64,000 nucleotides of DNA from Stromatinia cepivora (GCA_014898415.1 RCTD01000001.1:806001-870000), one strand, 5' to 3'; positions 24,819-37,530 are shown, numbered from the stretch's first letter. Notes: generated from the sequence alone by a model not told the origin. A program made the numbers and translations.

Positions 24819-25347
24819 TATAAGAATTTCTAATAAGTTTATTAAATCACTTAATAATATTAACCGAACCGATGGTTATATGATCACGTGATATATTAAT
24901 AATATAATTTAATATTATTAAATTTTATTATTATATGAAATTTCGATCATATATCATACTAGAATGATTTATAATGGAATAGAATGTGATGGAAGCGTAT
25001 AGAACTTTCTTATTTCTAAGGTTAAATATTATTGGTTACTATTTCATTTCATTATATAAAATGATTCTATGAGATTCGATTTAAATCGATCTTATTTATA
25101 ATCATAGAATATTATAGAATTTCATAGAATCTTATCAAATACTATAAATAAGAAGATTTTCTTCAAAGAATTCTTCTGAAAAACAAGCAAAATAAATTCA
25201 ATATTCAATACACTCATATTTTGACTTCAATCACTATATATTCGATCACTCTTTTAAGCTATATAACTAAGTCTTCCATTATAATAATAGTGAATAATAT
25301 TATTATTGTATCATTCATTATTATTAACCAATCAACCTCCTCCAAGA
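24819..25347. repeat. Dispersed repeat R1, copy 1, nested in Gypsy-1 (TSD CAGAT)
   Basis: 529 bp beginning TATAAGAATTTCTAATAAG and ending CAACCTCCTCCAAGA. CAGAT occurs at 24814-24818 and 25348-25352, and the undisturbed site is present once in Gypsy-1 copy 2. A 502-bp copy lies at 47094-47595. It contains the palindrome-like TATGATCACGTGATAT. No TG...CA ends, no clear terminal inverted repeat and no full reading frame, so the class is undetermined (solo LTR, MITE-like unit or truncated retroposon). Confidence 0.75.
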
Positions 25348-26732
25348 CAGATATACATCGAAATATATATAGGAATAAAAGGAAAACGTTAATAAACCAA
25401 CAAACAATATGAATATACATAATGCTTGTATATATACAAAACATAATAGATTAGCTTTTGTACAAACAAAAGAAAATTTATTATATATCTAAGCTAAGAT
25501 ATCGAAATCTATAAATACTTATTAATATAAAATCGATTTTGATATCGAAGATTATATATAATTCAATATAAAGAGTTATTTTATTCAAAGATCATTCAAA
25601 AAACTGGATTTCTTAATTCAAGGAAGATTTAAGATCATTGATCGATTTGAGAGCTCTTTTAAATTCGAACTCTTGATTACAATGAAAATTCATTTTATTT
25701 TCCCTTTAGATTAATTATATAAGATATATAACAATCTTCTTTTTGATTAGATATTCGAATTATCTCCGTTTATTAATATAACTGGTAATTCGGAATAAAA
25801 AATGAAGAAGATCTTAATAATAAAGAAAATATGAAAAACTTTATTATACAAAGTCTTATAATTTAATAACGATATCGATCTTATTTGATATCCTGTTTTC
25901 GATCTTAAAACATTATTACACCTTCTATACGATTTTCATTTGGCCAATTCAATATTACTTAATCCTTCCAATCAACTAATTAATTAAATAAAGCTTTATA
26001 AAAGCAAAAAGGATAATTATAATCATATAAATAATGATTCATTTATAAAACCAAAAAAAAGAAAAGTATTCTTCAATTCAGTAGATTAAATATTATGATT
26101 TTATAATGATATATATATATATAATTATAAAAAGATTGAAAACCCATATAAATTCGAGGGAATTTGATTATATACATATATGGCTTGAGCTCTATACAAT
26201 AGACGAGTTGCCATTATTAAGATAATACAAAGACAATATATTTCAAAAAACTTATGTTTATAATTATTTCAAAAATCATACAAAAAGAAGCTTAAATATA
26301 GTAAAAACAAAATATAACGTTACCCCTATCGATTTTGTTCAATTTGATTGATTTGGTCAATTTGATTGATTAACTTAATCGATTTCGGAATTGATTATAT
26401 TAATTATCTATCATCATTATACTATAATTCAATCTCCTTCCCTTTTCTATTGAAACTTTTTCTTTTCAAAGATTCCCTAAATCAAAGAGAATATGAATTA
26501 ATATTAATTTAATCAATTGATAAACGATTTAATCGATTTGATCAATTCATTCATTATTTTGATCAATTTGGTCGATTAATTTGGTCAATTTGGTCAATTT
26601 CCAATAAATTAATCAAATCAATTAAAATGATTAATCTAATTGATTTAGAGCTTATAAACCTTCACAAAATCTGGTTTCCGATGAAATAGCAATAGAATAG
26701 AGAAGTGAAACGTTCGAGGGTGAGCTTTTCCG

Positions 26733-26744
26733 AAGGGGGGGTAG
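26733..26744 (+). promoter_or_regulatory. Polypurine tract of Gypsy-1 copy 1
   Basis: AAGGGGGGGTAG directly before the 3' LTR, the expected place for plus-strand priming. It is strikingly unmutated. Confidence 0.6.
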
Positions 26745-27026
26745 TGTCACAAATCGTGAATTATAGGAGGTTAACCACATAATACCTTTTATCTCTTATA
26801 TCAATTAATGAATTGATCGTTCATGTATATACATTACGATTTATACGATTTAGTATAATAGAATGATGACCCTAATAATATATGCGTATAGCCCCGCAGT
26901 TCACAAATGAGTATTTGTATATATATATCTAGTCGCTCCTTATGAACTATAATTCTTCAATTGTAGATCCTAAGGAACATAATTGACCCTGTTTATTCAG
27001 CTCTACTACGGCTCTTGTGCGTCACA
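26745..27026 (+). repeat. Gypsy-1 copy 1, 3' LTR
   Basis: 282 bp. Starts TGTCACAAATCGTGAA and ends TCTTGTGCGTCACA, the outer end being essentially unmutated. Confidence 0.92.
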
Positions 27027-28980
27027 ATATTCTTATTTATTTCAAAGATAAGAAAACCTATATTATTAATATTTACAAAATCCTTATTAGATTATTTGAA
27101 TATAAACTTTATATCAAATTAAAGAAATATATATTCTATATATATAAAATAGAATTCCTGAGTTTTATTATATTAAAGAAAAATATCATTATAAAACTAA
27201 ACAAAATTCAAATTATTATTGAATGATTAATATCGATATCCTTTTACGAAATTCAGATTTTTTTAAACTTTACAAACTTCTATTGATGATTTATTATAAT
27301 TTATTTGTAAATTATTTATAATTTAACAAATCTATTATAAGATATTAAAAAAGAAAAAATTGTATTAAAATTCAAATGAACAAAAAAAACTCAAAATATC
27401 TTTGATAATTTAAAAGAAACCTTTATTATTATATCAATACTCCAATATTTCGATTTAGCATTTCGAATTCTAGTCGAAACAAATGTTTTTGGATTTATAT
27501 TAAGATATATACTCTTTAAATTATTCTTTGATAATATAAATGATTCTATTATTTCTTAATAACATCTTGTTGTTTTTTATTCGAAGAAATTCAAGTCAAT
27601 AAAATAAAGATATTTCATTTATAATCAGAAACTTTTGATTATTTATATAGTTTTTGTTTAATAATAGTATTATATTACAAATAATTGATATATTATTATA
27701 ATCAAAATAGATTATAATAGTTTTTAATACTTTATAGAAAAAAAAGAATTCAATAATAAACAAATATAATAAATCGAAGTTCTGGTTGTTTATGATTTTA
27801 TAATTATTTATAAATCGAATAAATTAAATCTTATTCATAATTTATCAAAACGATTAGATTATATCGAAAATATAAATAGTATCAATAAGATACTATTTAT
27901 GTTATAGAATAAATTGAAAAGTATTATAATAATAATTGTAATTTTCTTTTTTTTGAAAGTAAAAATAGAATCTTCATAGAATATTATAAATCTTTTCCAA
28001 TAGAAAAGATATAATTTGTTTTTGTAGAATTCGGAAGAATCATTAATAAGAATTGATTGCAAATAATTGATATTATATTGAATAATTAATATATTAATTA
28101 ACAACAAAATAATGTTTGAATTAATATTAAAATTGATGAAAAATGCTTTATTATAGTTTCAAGAGAATAACGATTTTATAAAGAATAAAGAGTATTTGAA
28201 ACATTAATATAATTTAATTAAAGACACCGCACTTTGGAAGATCGACACCGCACTTTGGAAGATCGACACCGCACTTTGGAAGGTCGACGCCAACGGTTTG
28301 CTCATTTATAATGGGCGCGCCTTCGTATCATTAGATGAAACCATAAGGATCGAAATCTTGGAGGCCTATTACGATAACTCTATAGGAGATTATTGGGATA
28401 TTAAGAAAACCTAGGAAATCTTGAAAAACAAGTATTTCTGGTTTAATATAATGAAAAATATAAAAAGGTATATATGAATATATATTATCTATTAATAAAC
28501 AATTATAAAATATTATCAATCTTATAATGAATTACAAACTTTATTATTCCTTTTTGATCTTTGAAAAGAAATAATAATGGATTTTATTATAGATTTATCT
28601 TTTTCAAAGATAAATAAATATATATATAATATTATTATTATTATTATCGATAAATATACAAAACTTATTCGATATATTCCAATCAATAAAACGATAATCT
28701 TATTCAAATTAATAGAAATTTTATTTCGATATATTTTGAAAGATTTTAATATATTAAAAAGAATAATTTCAAATCGAAGATTATAATTTGTGAATAAATT
28801 TTGGAGGAACTTGTTTTTTTATTTAAGAATATATTATAAATTATTGATAGTATTTTATTTCTAAATCGATGATTAAATAGAACAATAAAATTAGAATCTA
28901 ATTCATTATATTATTTATTATTTTAATTCAAAATAAAATGATTGGATATTGTTATTATTCTTAACAAAATTCATTTATGA
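27027..28980 (+). pseudogene. Gypsy-2 pol: end of RT, RNase H, integrase (first part)
   Basis: Continues the frame broken at 19449: LIYFKDKKTYIINIYKI, then KKYIFYIYKIEFLSFIILKK (usually C-x-F-x-KIEFLG-x-IV). From 27240 the connection reads FLNFTNFY, and from about 27380 KKTQNIFDNLKETF, both typical of Ty3/Gypsy RNase H. The integrase zinc-binding region is at 28223-28480; its two His positions read AYYD and DYWD (both His to Tyr). The integrase core starts near 28577 with MDFIIDLSFS and DKYTKLIRYIPINKTI. The frame enters the TATAA array at KFIYD, where FAYNN is expected. Confidence 0.85.
28223..28285 (+). repeat. 21-bp unit repeated three times inside integrase
   Basis: GACACCGCACTTTGGAAGATC at 28223-28243 and 28244-28264; the third unit (28265-28285) ends in GGTC. 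The unit is 21 bp, so the frame is kept (DTALWK-I/V three times) just before DANGLLIYNGRAF. Intact relatives should carry this stretch once. Confidence 0.9.
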
Positions 28981-29277
28981 TATAATATAATATAATATAA
29001 TATAATATAATATAATATAATATAATATAATATAATATAATATAATATAATATAATATAATATAATATAATATAATATAATATAATATAATATAATATAA
29101 TATAATATAATATAATATAATATAATATTATATAATATAATATAATATAATATAATATAATATAATATAATATAATATAATATAATATAATATAATATAA
29201 TATAATATAATATAATATAATATAATATAATATAATATAATATAATATAATATAATATAATATAATATAATATAATA
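28981..29277. repeat. (TATAA)n microsatellite, about 59 copies
   Basis: 297 bp of perfect TATAA units except one TATTA unit near 29126-29130. It lies inside the former integrase gene of Gypsy-2. Confidence 0.97.
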
Positions 29278-29900
29278 AGTATTTTTTAAAATAATATATA
29301 AATATCTATCTATATTTAATTATATCAAAAAGAATATCGATACTAAAGGGAAAGTATTTATTGTATAAAAATATATCCAATCGTTGAATTAGGAAAGAAT
29401 AAAACTAATAGAAATTTGGAATAATTTAACGAAGAAAAAATCAAAAAATAATAAAAAAGATTTATTTCGATGATTTTATATTAATAATAAAGTTATATTT
29501 AATATCAAAAATATCAAATAATCATAATTCAAAAAGAAATTCTTCGATTGTTTTATAGACTCCTTTATTATCATTGATATTATAAATAATAAATAAGTAT
29601 ACGAATTAGTATTTCTATTATTATATAAAATATATAACGTTTTTTATATTTTGTTATTCGAATTTTAATTTGAATACGAAAATAATATCGATCCTTCGTT
29701 TTCCAAAGAAATCAAAGAATATATAGAATATAAAATCGAAAAAATATTAGCTTATAGAAAAAGAAAACAAAAAATATAATATCTAATATAATAGAAAAAT
29801 TATCAATCAATAAAAGATATATAAAAACCTTCACAAAACTTAATATATATCAAAAAATATTTAGAAAACTACAAAAAAGAAAATATATCATCATTATAAT
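29278..29900 (+). pseudogene. Gypsy-2 integrase C-terminus and chromodomain
   Basis: Past the microsatellite the frame resumes. It gives an integrase C-terminal strip with NIKNIK and, at about 29700-29880, PKEIKEYIEYKIEKILAYRK followed by a W-K-x-YPSIEDTWEP-like stretch after correcting for mutation. This is the pattern of the chromodomain that targets chromovirus integrases to heterochromatin (E-K-IL-x-R, WKGYP, TWEP). Heavily mutated, but the order of landmarks is right. It classes Gypsy-2 as a chromovirus. Confidence 0.7.
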
Positions 29901-32025
29901 AATAGTAAAAAATAAAGAAATAATACTATTAAAGTATACTATAAAAACAAAGAAGATTCATATTTGTATTAGAAAATTAGAATATTTATATTTAAAAATT
30001 CTTATTTAATCTATTTATTCTAATATATTATTAAAAATATATTATTTTCATTTCATTATTAGATATTTGTATTTTCTTTATTTTTATATCTTTTTCTTCA
30101 ACAATCCATCTTATTTATATTATCCAAATCTTTATCAATATTTGGTTTTATCGATTAATAGAATATTTATCGAATATATTTTTCGATAATAGAATCCTGA
30201 TAAGAAATTTATGAAGTTATTATAAAAATAAATATAAGGAAAGATTTATTTATATTTTATAATCGAGATCTAAAAGATTTATTAATATTTAATTATCGAT
30301 TAATTAAATTCAATTCATTATATTCGTTATATTGATTCAAAAGTTCTTTTGTTAATTAATCATATTTAGTTAGAATGATATTTATATTATTATTATTAAA
30401 ATCCTTCAAAAAATTGAAACCTTCAATTTGAGTTATTGATTCTCTATTACAAATATTATTGATTTTATTAAAATTATTGATACTTTTCTATAATCAATTG
30501 ATAATATTATATTCGTTTGAAGAATTGGATTTAGTTTACTAGAATTTATCGAAAATGAAAACGATATATTAATCATTAGGATCTTTTCCTTTTAAGTTTT
30601 TTAAAATTTAATAATTTAGTATTAAATTATTATAAATCTTTATTATTGTTATCAAAAAGTTCAATCAATTCTAATACTTTTTTTTTGATAGAAATCGATT
30701 TAGGAGTTTTGCCAATAGATTTCGCTTTAGCTATTCAAAATATAACGATTTATAACTTCTTTATTAATATTTTGTTAATATTTTGAATATTTTTAATCTT
30801 ACTTTTAGTTGTTTTTCAATATACCAATTTTGTTAATAAAATATAAATAGATTTTAATGATTTAAATCGAATCAAAAAAATCTCAAGGATTTACTTTTTA
30901 TCCTTTTTATTAATAATATCTTCCAATTCATCTTTATTTACTAACTTATTCACAAATTATTAATAAAAAAACAATAAATTATATCAAATATACCGATAAA
31001 GTATTATTACAAATCTATATATATTTTTATCAATTTTACCAACTTTTTTATTCATATATTTAATATTAATATAATTTCCTTTGTATTATAAAATAATTAT
31101 ATTAAACTATATTTCTTTTGTTTATAAAAAAAAACTTTTATTTTTTATATAAATTTAATTTATCAACTCTTCAATTTCCCTAACAATATAATCTCTTCGA
31201 ACAAATCCATTTTGATTGTCTATTATTTATAATAAAATCACAATAAACAATTTATCACAAAATTAATATTTTTTGATAATACTATATAGAATTTCTTCTT
31301 TCAAATATATTCTATATATACAAAATCGGATCCTATTGGAAAAAAGCATTTTTCGTTTATTATTTCTTTTTCAAACAAAGATTTTGTATTATTATAATAA
31401 ATAATATATTTAATATAATAAAAATATATAAAATACATAAATTATAGAGATATATAAATCGAATATATTATTAATTCAGGAAAGGATTAAAATATAACAA
31501 AGAAAATAACAAAAGTTTTAAAATATAATATTATAATTACAACAAAAAAATTATAAAGATTCGAAAATGAAATTCCGAAGGATTTATATAATCTTCAAAG
31601 AACAGATTATATATATTTTTGTTATTATTATTATTATTATTTATCTCATTATTTATTATACAAAAATAATTATACATTACAACTATATTATTAATCGATG
31701 GTTCCCCGCAATTACAAACGTATTAGTAATTTATAGATTTCTCGGAAACAAAACCCTGAAAGAAAAACTCTATTACAATTGTTAAAAGAATATTACTAAT
31801 AAAACTAGAAAACTCTATAAGAAAATAGTTTTGTTATTAAAAGCAAATATACAATCAATAATATATTATTATTCGATTAGAAAACTCTATAAAATCTCTA
31901 TATTTACTAAATTCTAATATATAATCGATAATTTATTATCGTTCTAATATTGCTTTTTATTGGATTTAAAAGAAAAAGATTCTCTTAAATAAAAAAGGGA
32001 TAATAAAAAGTTTTACGACTGTTTT
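29901..32025. other. AT-rich region, no domain recognised
   Basis: Should contain the 3' non-coding part and 3' LTR of Gypsy-2, possibly with further insertions (about 2.1 kb is long for this). Minus-strand translation around 30600-30960 gives Lys-rich frames without a recognisable domain. The short frame at 31567-31785 (+) is not convincing. The slightly GC-richer strip at 31696-31790 is unexplained. Confidence 0.35.
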
Positions 32026-32062
32026 AGGATGAATTGATTCTTTGCCATTTGTGACTCTGACA
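32026..32062. repeat. Probable outer end of the Gypsy-2 3' LTR
   Basis: Reads GATTCTTTGCCATTTGTGAC and ends CTCTGACA. This is the less mutated counterpart of the right arm of the inverted repeat at 11327-11363. The start of this LTR was not found. Confidence 0.45.
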
Positions 32063-32264
32063 CAAATATATAATATATTATAATAATGAAAAAACTTTAT
32101 TAAATAAGAAAATAATAAGTAAAAAGTATTTCTTTTTCAAAGGATTAGATTTTATATATATTAAATATATTCAAAAGAAGAAATTCTATAATATACTATT
32201 CGAAGAGTTTCATTTTGTTATAAATCAAATATTACAGTTCTATTATAAATAATAAATAATTATA

Positions 32265-32520
32265 TTGTTGTTATTGAATAATAAATAACTCTCATTAATC
32301 ACTTCACAATATAAAGGCTTATATATATATTATACTTATTCTAAATAATAAGATTAATATAATCAATATGATCAATTAGATTATTTAGATTAATTTAATC
32401 AATTTGGTTAATTAATCAAATTGATCTAAACGATCAAATCGGTTTATACGATTTAATTATTCGATATACGAATATAAATTCGAATTTTATAAATTCATTG
32501 GTATATACGAAATTATCGAA
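32265..32520. repeat. Left arm of the 32-52 kb inverted repeat
   Basis: Contains AACTCTCATTAATCACTTC, AATATAAAGGC, a stretch rich in GATCAA and AATCAA words, and ATATACGAATATAAATTCGA. Matches the reverse complement of 51690-52304. Confidence 0.65.
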
Positions 32521-32730
32521 TTGAAGGGTCTTCAAATAAAGAAACCTAATTAACCGAATATTAAAAGTATTCAAATAAAGAACTTTTATAATATTAATCA
32601 AATTGATTGAAATGATAAATTTTTATTCAAATCAATAAATAAGAATGAGATATTGATATATAAAAGAATTCGGAAAAGGTATATAGGAAGGTTATATTCT
32701 TAGAGTTAAAGATTAAAAATCTATATTAAA

Positions 32731-32838
32731 ATATTATTCAATGTTATTCAATATTATTCAATAATATTCAATATTATTCAATATTATTCAATATTATTCA
32801 ATATTATTCAATATTATTCAATATTATTCAATATTATT
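32731..32838. repeat. 10-bp tandem repeat (ATATTATTCA)n, about 11 copies
   Basis: 108 bp; unit ATATTATTCA with two variant units (ATGTTATTCA, ATAATATTCA). Lies in the left part of the putative TIR element. Confidence 0.95.
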
Positions 32839-33961
32839 AATTATATATAATATAATACCTTTATACAACTTTATATTATTATTATAAGTTTATAATTGTT
32901 TATTCCATTATAATCTCCGAGTCACTACTTCCAAATTATAAGGTTTATCATCTTCAAATACGTGACTTCCAATAAAAAGTAACAATTATATTACAATTTT
33001 CCAAATTTAATTTTTTTTAGTAAATTTCGAATCAGAATATAATCTTTAATAAATTCAGATTCGAATATATTTGATAATATAGATTTCATTTAATGATTTG
33101 AAATATATTGATTCGAATCGAATAATATTGAGAAATTTTAATTTTTATTTTGATTTATTATATTCTGAATTGTTTGAATGAATTAATTATAATGATTTAA
33201 TTTAATACTTTCGAATTTGTTGTTGAATATTGTTTCAATTTTTTTAATAATTTATTTTATTTTTGTATTTATAAAATATGATTCAATATAAAATATATAT
33301 ATAATTGGTATTAAGAATAGAATAGAATTTTCAGTGATTTTGATATAATCATTTTTAATATAATTAGTTTCGATAAGGTTTCGGAGTTTGTATATTGTAA
33401 TTTCAATTTAATATAATATTATTTTGTTTTTTTGATGAATATATTTATATTCGATTTTTTTTTATGAAAAATTCTAATATAAATTTAAAATTAAATTTGG
33501 AAAATTATTGTATTGATGATTTTTGATATAAAATATATTCTTTTTTATAATCAAAAAGAAATTATAGATCTGTAAATATTATAAAAGGTATATACTCTAT
33601 TTAATATCTCTTATTTTCTTTTAAATATTGAAATTCCTTATTTTTGATTTGTTATTGATTTTGATTTCAAATTTTAAAAATATTGGTTTTCGTTTATTTT
33701 GTTCAATTTAAAGTTTTATATATATTTGATTTAAATAAAGTTTCAATAATTTATTATATTTTTATCGATATTCTTGAATTTATTGATATATCGAAATTCA
33801 GTTTCGATTAGATTGATATCTATATTTATTTCGGTTTTAAATTAAATATTTTGTATAATTTTTGATTTGTTATTTGGGAATTTGTAGGATATACAAAATC
33901 TATATTTTGATTTGTTAAATTGTGAAGTAAAGTTTAAATTTGATAGTTCTAATAATAATTG

Positions 33962-34271
33962 TATCACGGGATAGTATGATTACAAAGCACTTTCAGGGAT
34001 CGGGGAATAGGTAATACACATGATTAGTAGAGTAAATAGAATTGAATAATTTGCCCTTGATCATATAGATCGAAGATTGTATATATAAAACAAATAAATA
34101 ATTATCTAATCGATAAATATCTTGATTAAATTAGATCTTTATTTATTAATATATCAGGATCATTTTATTAATCAAAAAGATTAATAAAATCTAAAAGATT
34201 CTTTATTCCGATTGGAAAATATATTCTTGATTCTTTGCAAAATACAAAGGATTACAAGACTTTCTATAATA
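33962..34271 (-). repeat. Copia-2 LTR 1 (outer left)
   Basis: 310 bp. Begins TATCACGGGATAGTATGATT (first TG mutated to TA); the inner end CTTTCTATAATA is mutated from CTTTCCGTGACA. Confidence 0.9.
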
Positions 34272-34279
34272 TACCCCTC
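34272..34279 (-). promoter_or_regulatory. Putative polypurine tract of Copia-2 unit A
   Basis: GAGGGGTA on the minus strand immediately inside LTR 1. The same place next to LTR 2 reads GAAAAATA, the RIP product of this tract. Confidence 0.5.
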
Positions 34280-35156
34280 AAATCGAAAAGCGATCTACAA
34301 CAAATAAAAAGGAATAGAAAATGATAATTCAAATGATTTGTAAAAGAATATACAAAATAATCATAAATAAATATCAACAAAAGAATAATATAATTTATAA
34401 ATCTGAAATAATCCTAGTAACCTTGAAATAAAAGAGAATTTGATTATATAAAAATTACAAATATCTCTTGATTTTGGATTACTATTTATAATATTCTTCG
34501 AAATCAAGATTTGAATAATAAAAAGAAAGTTTTTTATCGAAAGAATATAAGAGAATAATCAATTCTATAATATAATGATTAAAAATACTTATAATTGCTA
34601 AATCACAGTATATTAATTATAATAATGAAATAATAATAAATGAATTTTTAAAAATATATAAATAATCTTTTTATATTTTTGTTTTCTATTTTAATCAAGT
34701 TTTTATTGATTATTATTATATTTAAAATTTCAAAGACTAAAAAGATTAAACAAGCGAGTTTTAATTGTATTAGATAAATAATAATTGAAAAGAAAACTTT
34801 GAAAAAATTGAATATGAAAAAGGATTTTAATATTCCTTTAAAGAATCAATAAACCAAATAAAAAGAATTAATAAATCTAATATAAATATCGGGCCAAGAT
34901 ATTGATCTTTGAGAATATGATTCAATTAAATCTATTTCTAAAATAATATATTATTAATTATTTCAGAAATCATTCTTGTTTATAAAGAAAATTGTTATTC
35001 ATTATAATTAATTATTTGTTATAAATCCAGATAGTAATTTGGAAATAGATTTTGTTTTTAAATTTTATTATACAATTGAAAGGTTTTATTAATTTTATAT
35101 TTATAATTATCAAAATAAAAATTGTTTGATAAAAAAGAGAAAAAAAAAGAGTTTCT

Positions 35157-36660
35157 TTGTTTGATAATAACAATGATCTATTCGATCTTTTGATATCAGA
35201 TTTTTCGGATAATAAATTAAATGAAAAAGAAAGAAAGAAAATATTGTTGAAAATTGTTGACTTTTTAATCAAAATAAAGAATAAAGGGAATTATAGAAAA
35301 AGAAACGATTATCTATATGTTCGATATGTAAAATTATTAATTGTTAAAAAATATAATTTTTATAGTGAATATTTTGTTGATTCTTTTAAACCGAATAATT
35401 ATTGATATTGAAATTATAATATTTATTTATATACTTCTTTATCAATTTTTCTTTTTTTTTTGATAAATTATTATATTATTATTTATCGATAAAATTCGAA
35501 AATAAGTTCTTTATTTATTCTTTATTTTTATAATATATTGATCATTGATTGTATAATCCAAACAGGGATATAAGATTGTGGTAAAGGTGATATTGAAGAT
35601 TGAAAAGAAAAAAGAAATTATTTCTTTGCTTTTATATTATTATTCCTTTTTTTTTCATTATATTATTTATTGAAGTTCCTGAAAAATCGAGTAAAAGAAG
35701 TATATTATAATTTCGAAGAATAATAATAAAAATAAAAAAGAAAAAGTAATAAATAAAAAAGCGGATAATATATTCGAAAAAAAGGGAAAGGAAGGATAAT
35801 CCTTTATTTTTTATAATATTAATAATATTAATAATTCTAATTATTTTAATTGTTGTTTATTTATTGATTATTATAGACAATCCTAAAACTTTTTTATTTG
35901 AATTTCAAATTATTAAGTTTAAAAAGAAATTTATTCTTTTTCGAGAATAAGAAAATAAAGAATAAAGAAAGAATCGATCTTGATTATTTTTTGTTTCTTG
36001 ATGAATATAAAATATAAGAATTGAAATATATTGTAGAAAAATATAATAATCTAGGATATCAAATAGAATTCATTTTATTTACATTAAAGGGAAAAATTAT
36101 AAGCTTTAGATTATCGTTATTTAAATTCTATAATCCTATTATTTATATTTTATAAATTGAAAAGGAATCAGAAATATTCGAACTTTTGTTTTGTAAAATT
36201 CTTGATGAATTCATTAGTAATTATATCGATGATCGATAGATAGATTATATAAAAGTTCTTTTTTGAATATTCTTAATATAATTATATATTTTGGATATCG
36301 ATATAATATAATTTCGTAATGATCCATTTGTTTTTATCGATTATTAATCTAATCGCTTATTGATTATTATAGAAAATCATTACAAATTCTTTCATTGTTA
36401 GATCGATCTTCTTCAAGAAATATAAAATTGCTAGTTTCTTTTGATATATATTTAATTCTAAGGAGCTTTGTTTCAATAATCGAAATGATTATAAATTTTG
36501 TTTAAAAGTTTTCTATATAATTAATCCATCGAAAAGGGATATAATATACTTTTGGGATAATCGATGAATATTTAGATTATCTATAAAAGATATATTTAAA
36601 AAGACGAAAAGTTATGATATTTGATTATCATTATATTGAATTACAAAAACCTTGTATTTT
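35157..36660 (+). pseudogene. Antisense reading frame in Copia-2 unit A, unknown protein
   Basis: A plus-strand frame opposite to pol. 35157-35405 is open and begins FDNNNDLFDLLISDFS, continuing with ILLKIVDFLIKIKNKG and DYLYVRYVKLLIV. After a TGA at 35404, also present in unit B, the same reading can be followed in pieces to about 36660, with FILFTLKGKIISFRL near 36080 and an ILDEFISNYI-like stretch near 36210. The same protein is recognisable in unit B (46091-47093). Composition is acidic at the start and then Lys/Tyr-rich, unlike the random product of an AT-rich complement. I do not recognise the family. It lies between RNase H and the 3' LTR of Copia-2. Confidence 0.5.
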
Positions 36661-37530
36661 AAAGATATTATAAACAATGATTAACAATTTTTATATAATT
36701 GCTCAATAAATTAATCAAATAGTAGTTCAATTGTGAACCAGCGAATGATATATCCACTTTTATAATGATTGTAGTGTATAATACTGATCTTATTTTTTTT
36801 GGATATATTTTTATAATATATATAGAAGCTTGATTCTGATTTTTCTAAAATATTATTATTAAGAATAATATATTTATTGTTCCATTTATTGTTTTAAATT
36901 TCTTAATAATCTTTTCAATATATATATTATAAATTAATTATAACTTTTTTTTGAATCGATTATAAAGTATATATATATCTGAAAACTATTTAGTATTTTC
37001 TAGATCTTATAATTTATATATAATTTTGATTCCCTTAATAATCTTTATAACAATTAATTCGTTTTTTTTATAATAAATAATCTGAATATCATTTATAAAG
37101 AAAAAAATTATAATAATATACTTTAAATTAATATATAAATATAATTCCTTTTTATATTATATCAATCCCAGTTTTTTAAGTATTTAAATGAAATCCCTAA
37201 ACTATATAATTGAAGAATCTTGTAGATTATATAGAGCTCGATCGATTATAATATTTTTATTTGGGATTTTGTATCTATTAAATAAATAATATATAATTAA
37301 AGTATCAAAAAAATCACATAAAGTATTAATGAAGATATTAATTATATTGTATTATTTAGTTTCAAGAATATATTTAATAATAATTATTATTATAATTCGA
37401 AATGATTGGCCTATTAATATAACAGTATAAATAGTTTCAATAATACTTTTAGCCTGAAGATCTTTTTGTATTATTAAATGTAAATAATAATAAATGATTA
37501 GATTTTAATCATTATATTTATATATAAATA
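36640..37530 (-). pseudogene. Copia-2 unit A reverse transcriptase
   Basis: On the minus strand, broken by stops, in order: ILETKQYNIINIFI (usually LE-x-KQYDVVNAFLNA), NGYKIPNKN-like sequence, ALYNLQDSS (usually ALYGLRQSP), FFFINDIQIIY where the catalytic FFYVDDI is expected, IYKLQDLENTKQFSD (usually YKLRDLGE-x-KWFLG), and RSVLYTTIIIKVDISFAGSQ (usually GSLLY-x-T-x-RPDI-x-FA). This is a near-complete Copia reverse transcriptase. It lies only about 110 bases from LTR 2, so gag, protease and integrase have been deleted from this unit. Confidence 0.82.

Larger units (their letters stand above)
19450..27026 (+). mobile_element. Gypsy-1 copy 1, complete Ty3/Gypsy element, TSD ATATT
   Basis: LTRs of exactly 282 bp (19450-19731, 26745-27026) with ATATT at 19445-19449 and 27027-27031. 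Gag, protease, reverse transcriptase, RNase H and integrase relics lie on the plus strand. Total length is 7577 bp against 7030 bp for copy 2 at 38047. Most of the excess is the nested 529-bp repeat R1 at 24819-25347. Inserted precisely in the catalytic motif of the Gypsy-2 reverse transcriptase. Confidence 0.93.

Noticed and set aside
28223..28285. CRISPR-like spacing of repeats
   Set aside because: Three head-to-tail 21-bp units without spacers, in frame within a transposon gene; eukaryotic context.
32731..32838. Telomere- or origin-like tandem repeat
   Set aside because: A simple 10-bp AT microsatellite; no telomere motif and position inside a transposon.
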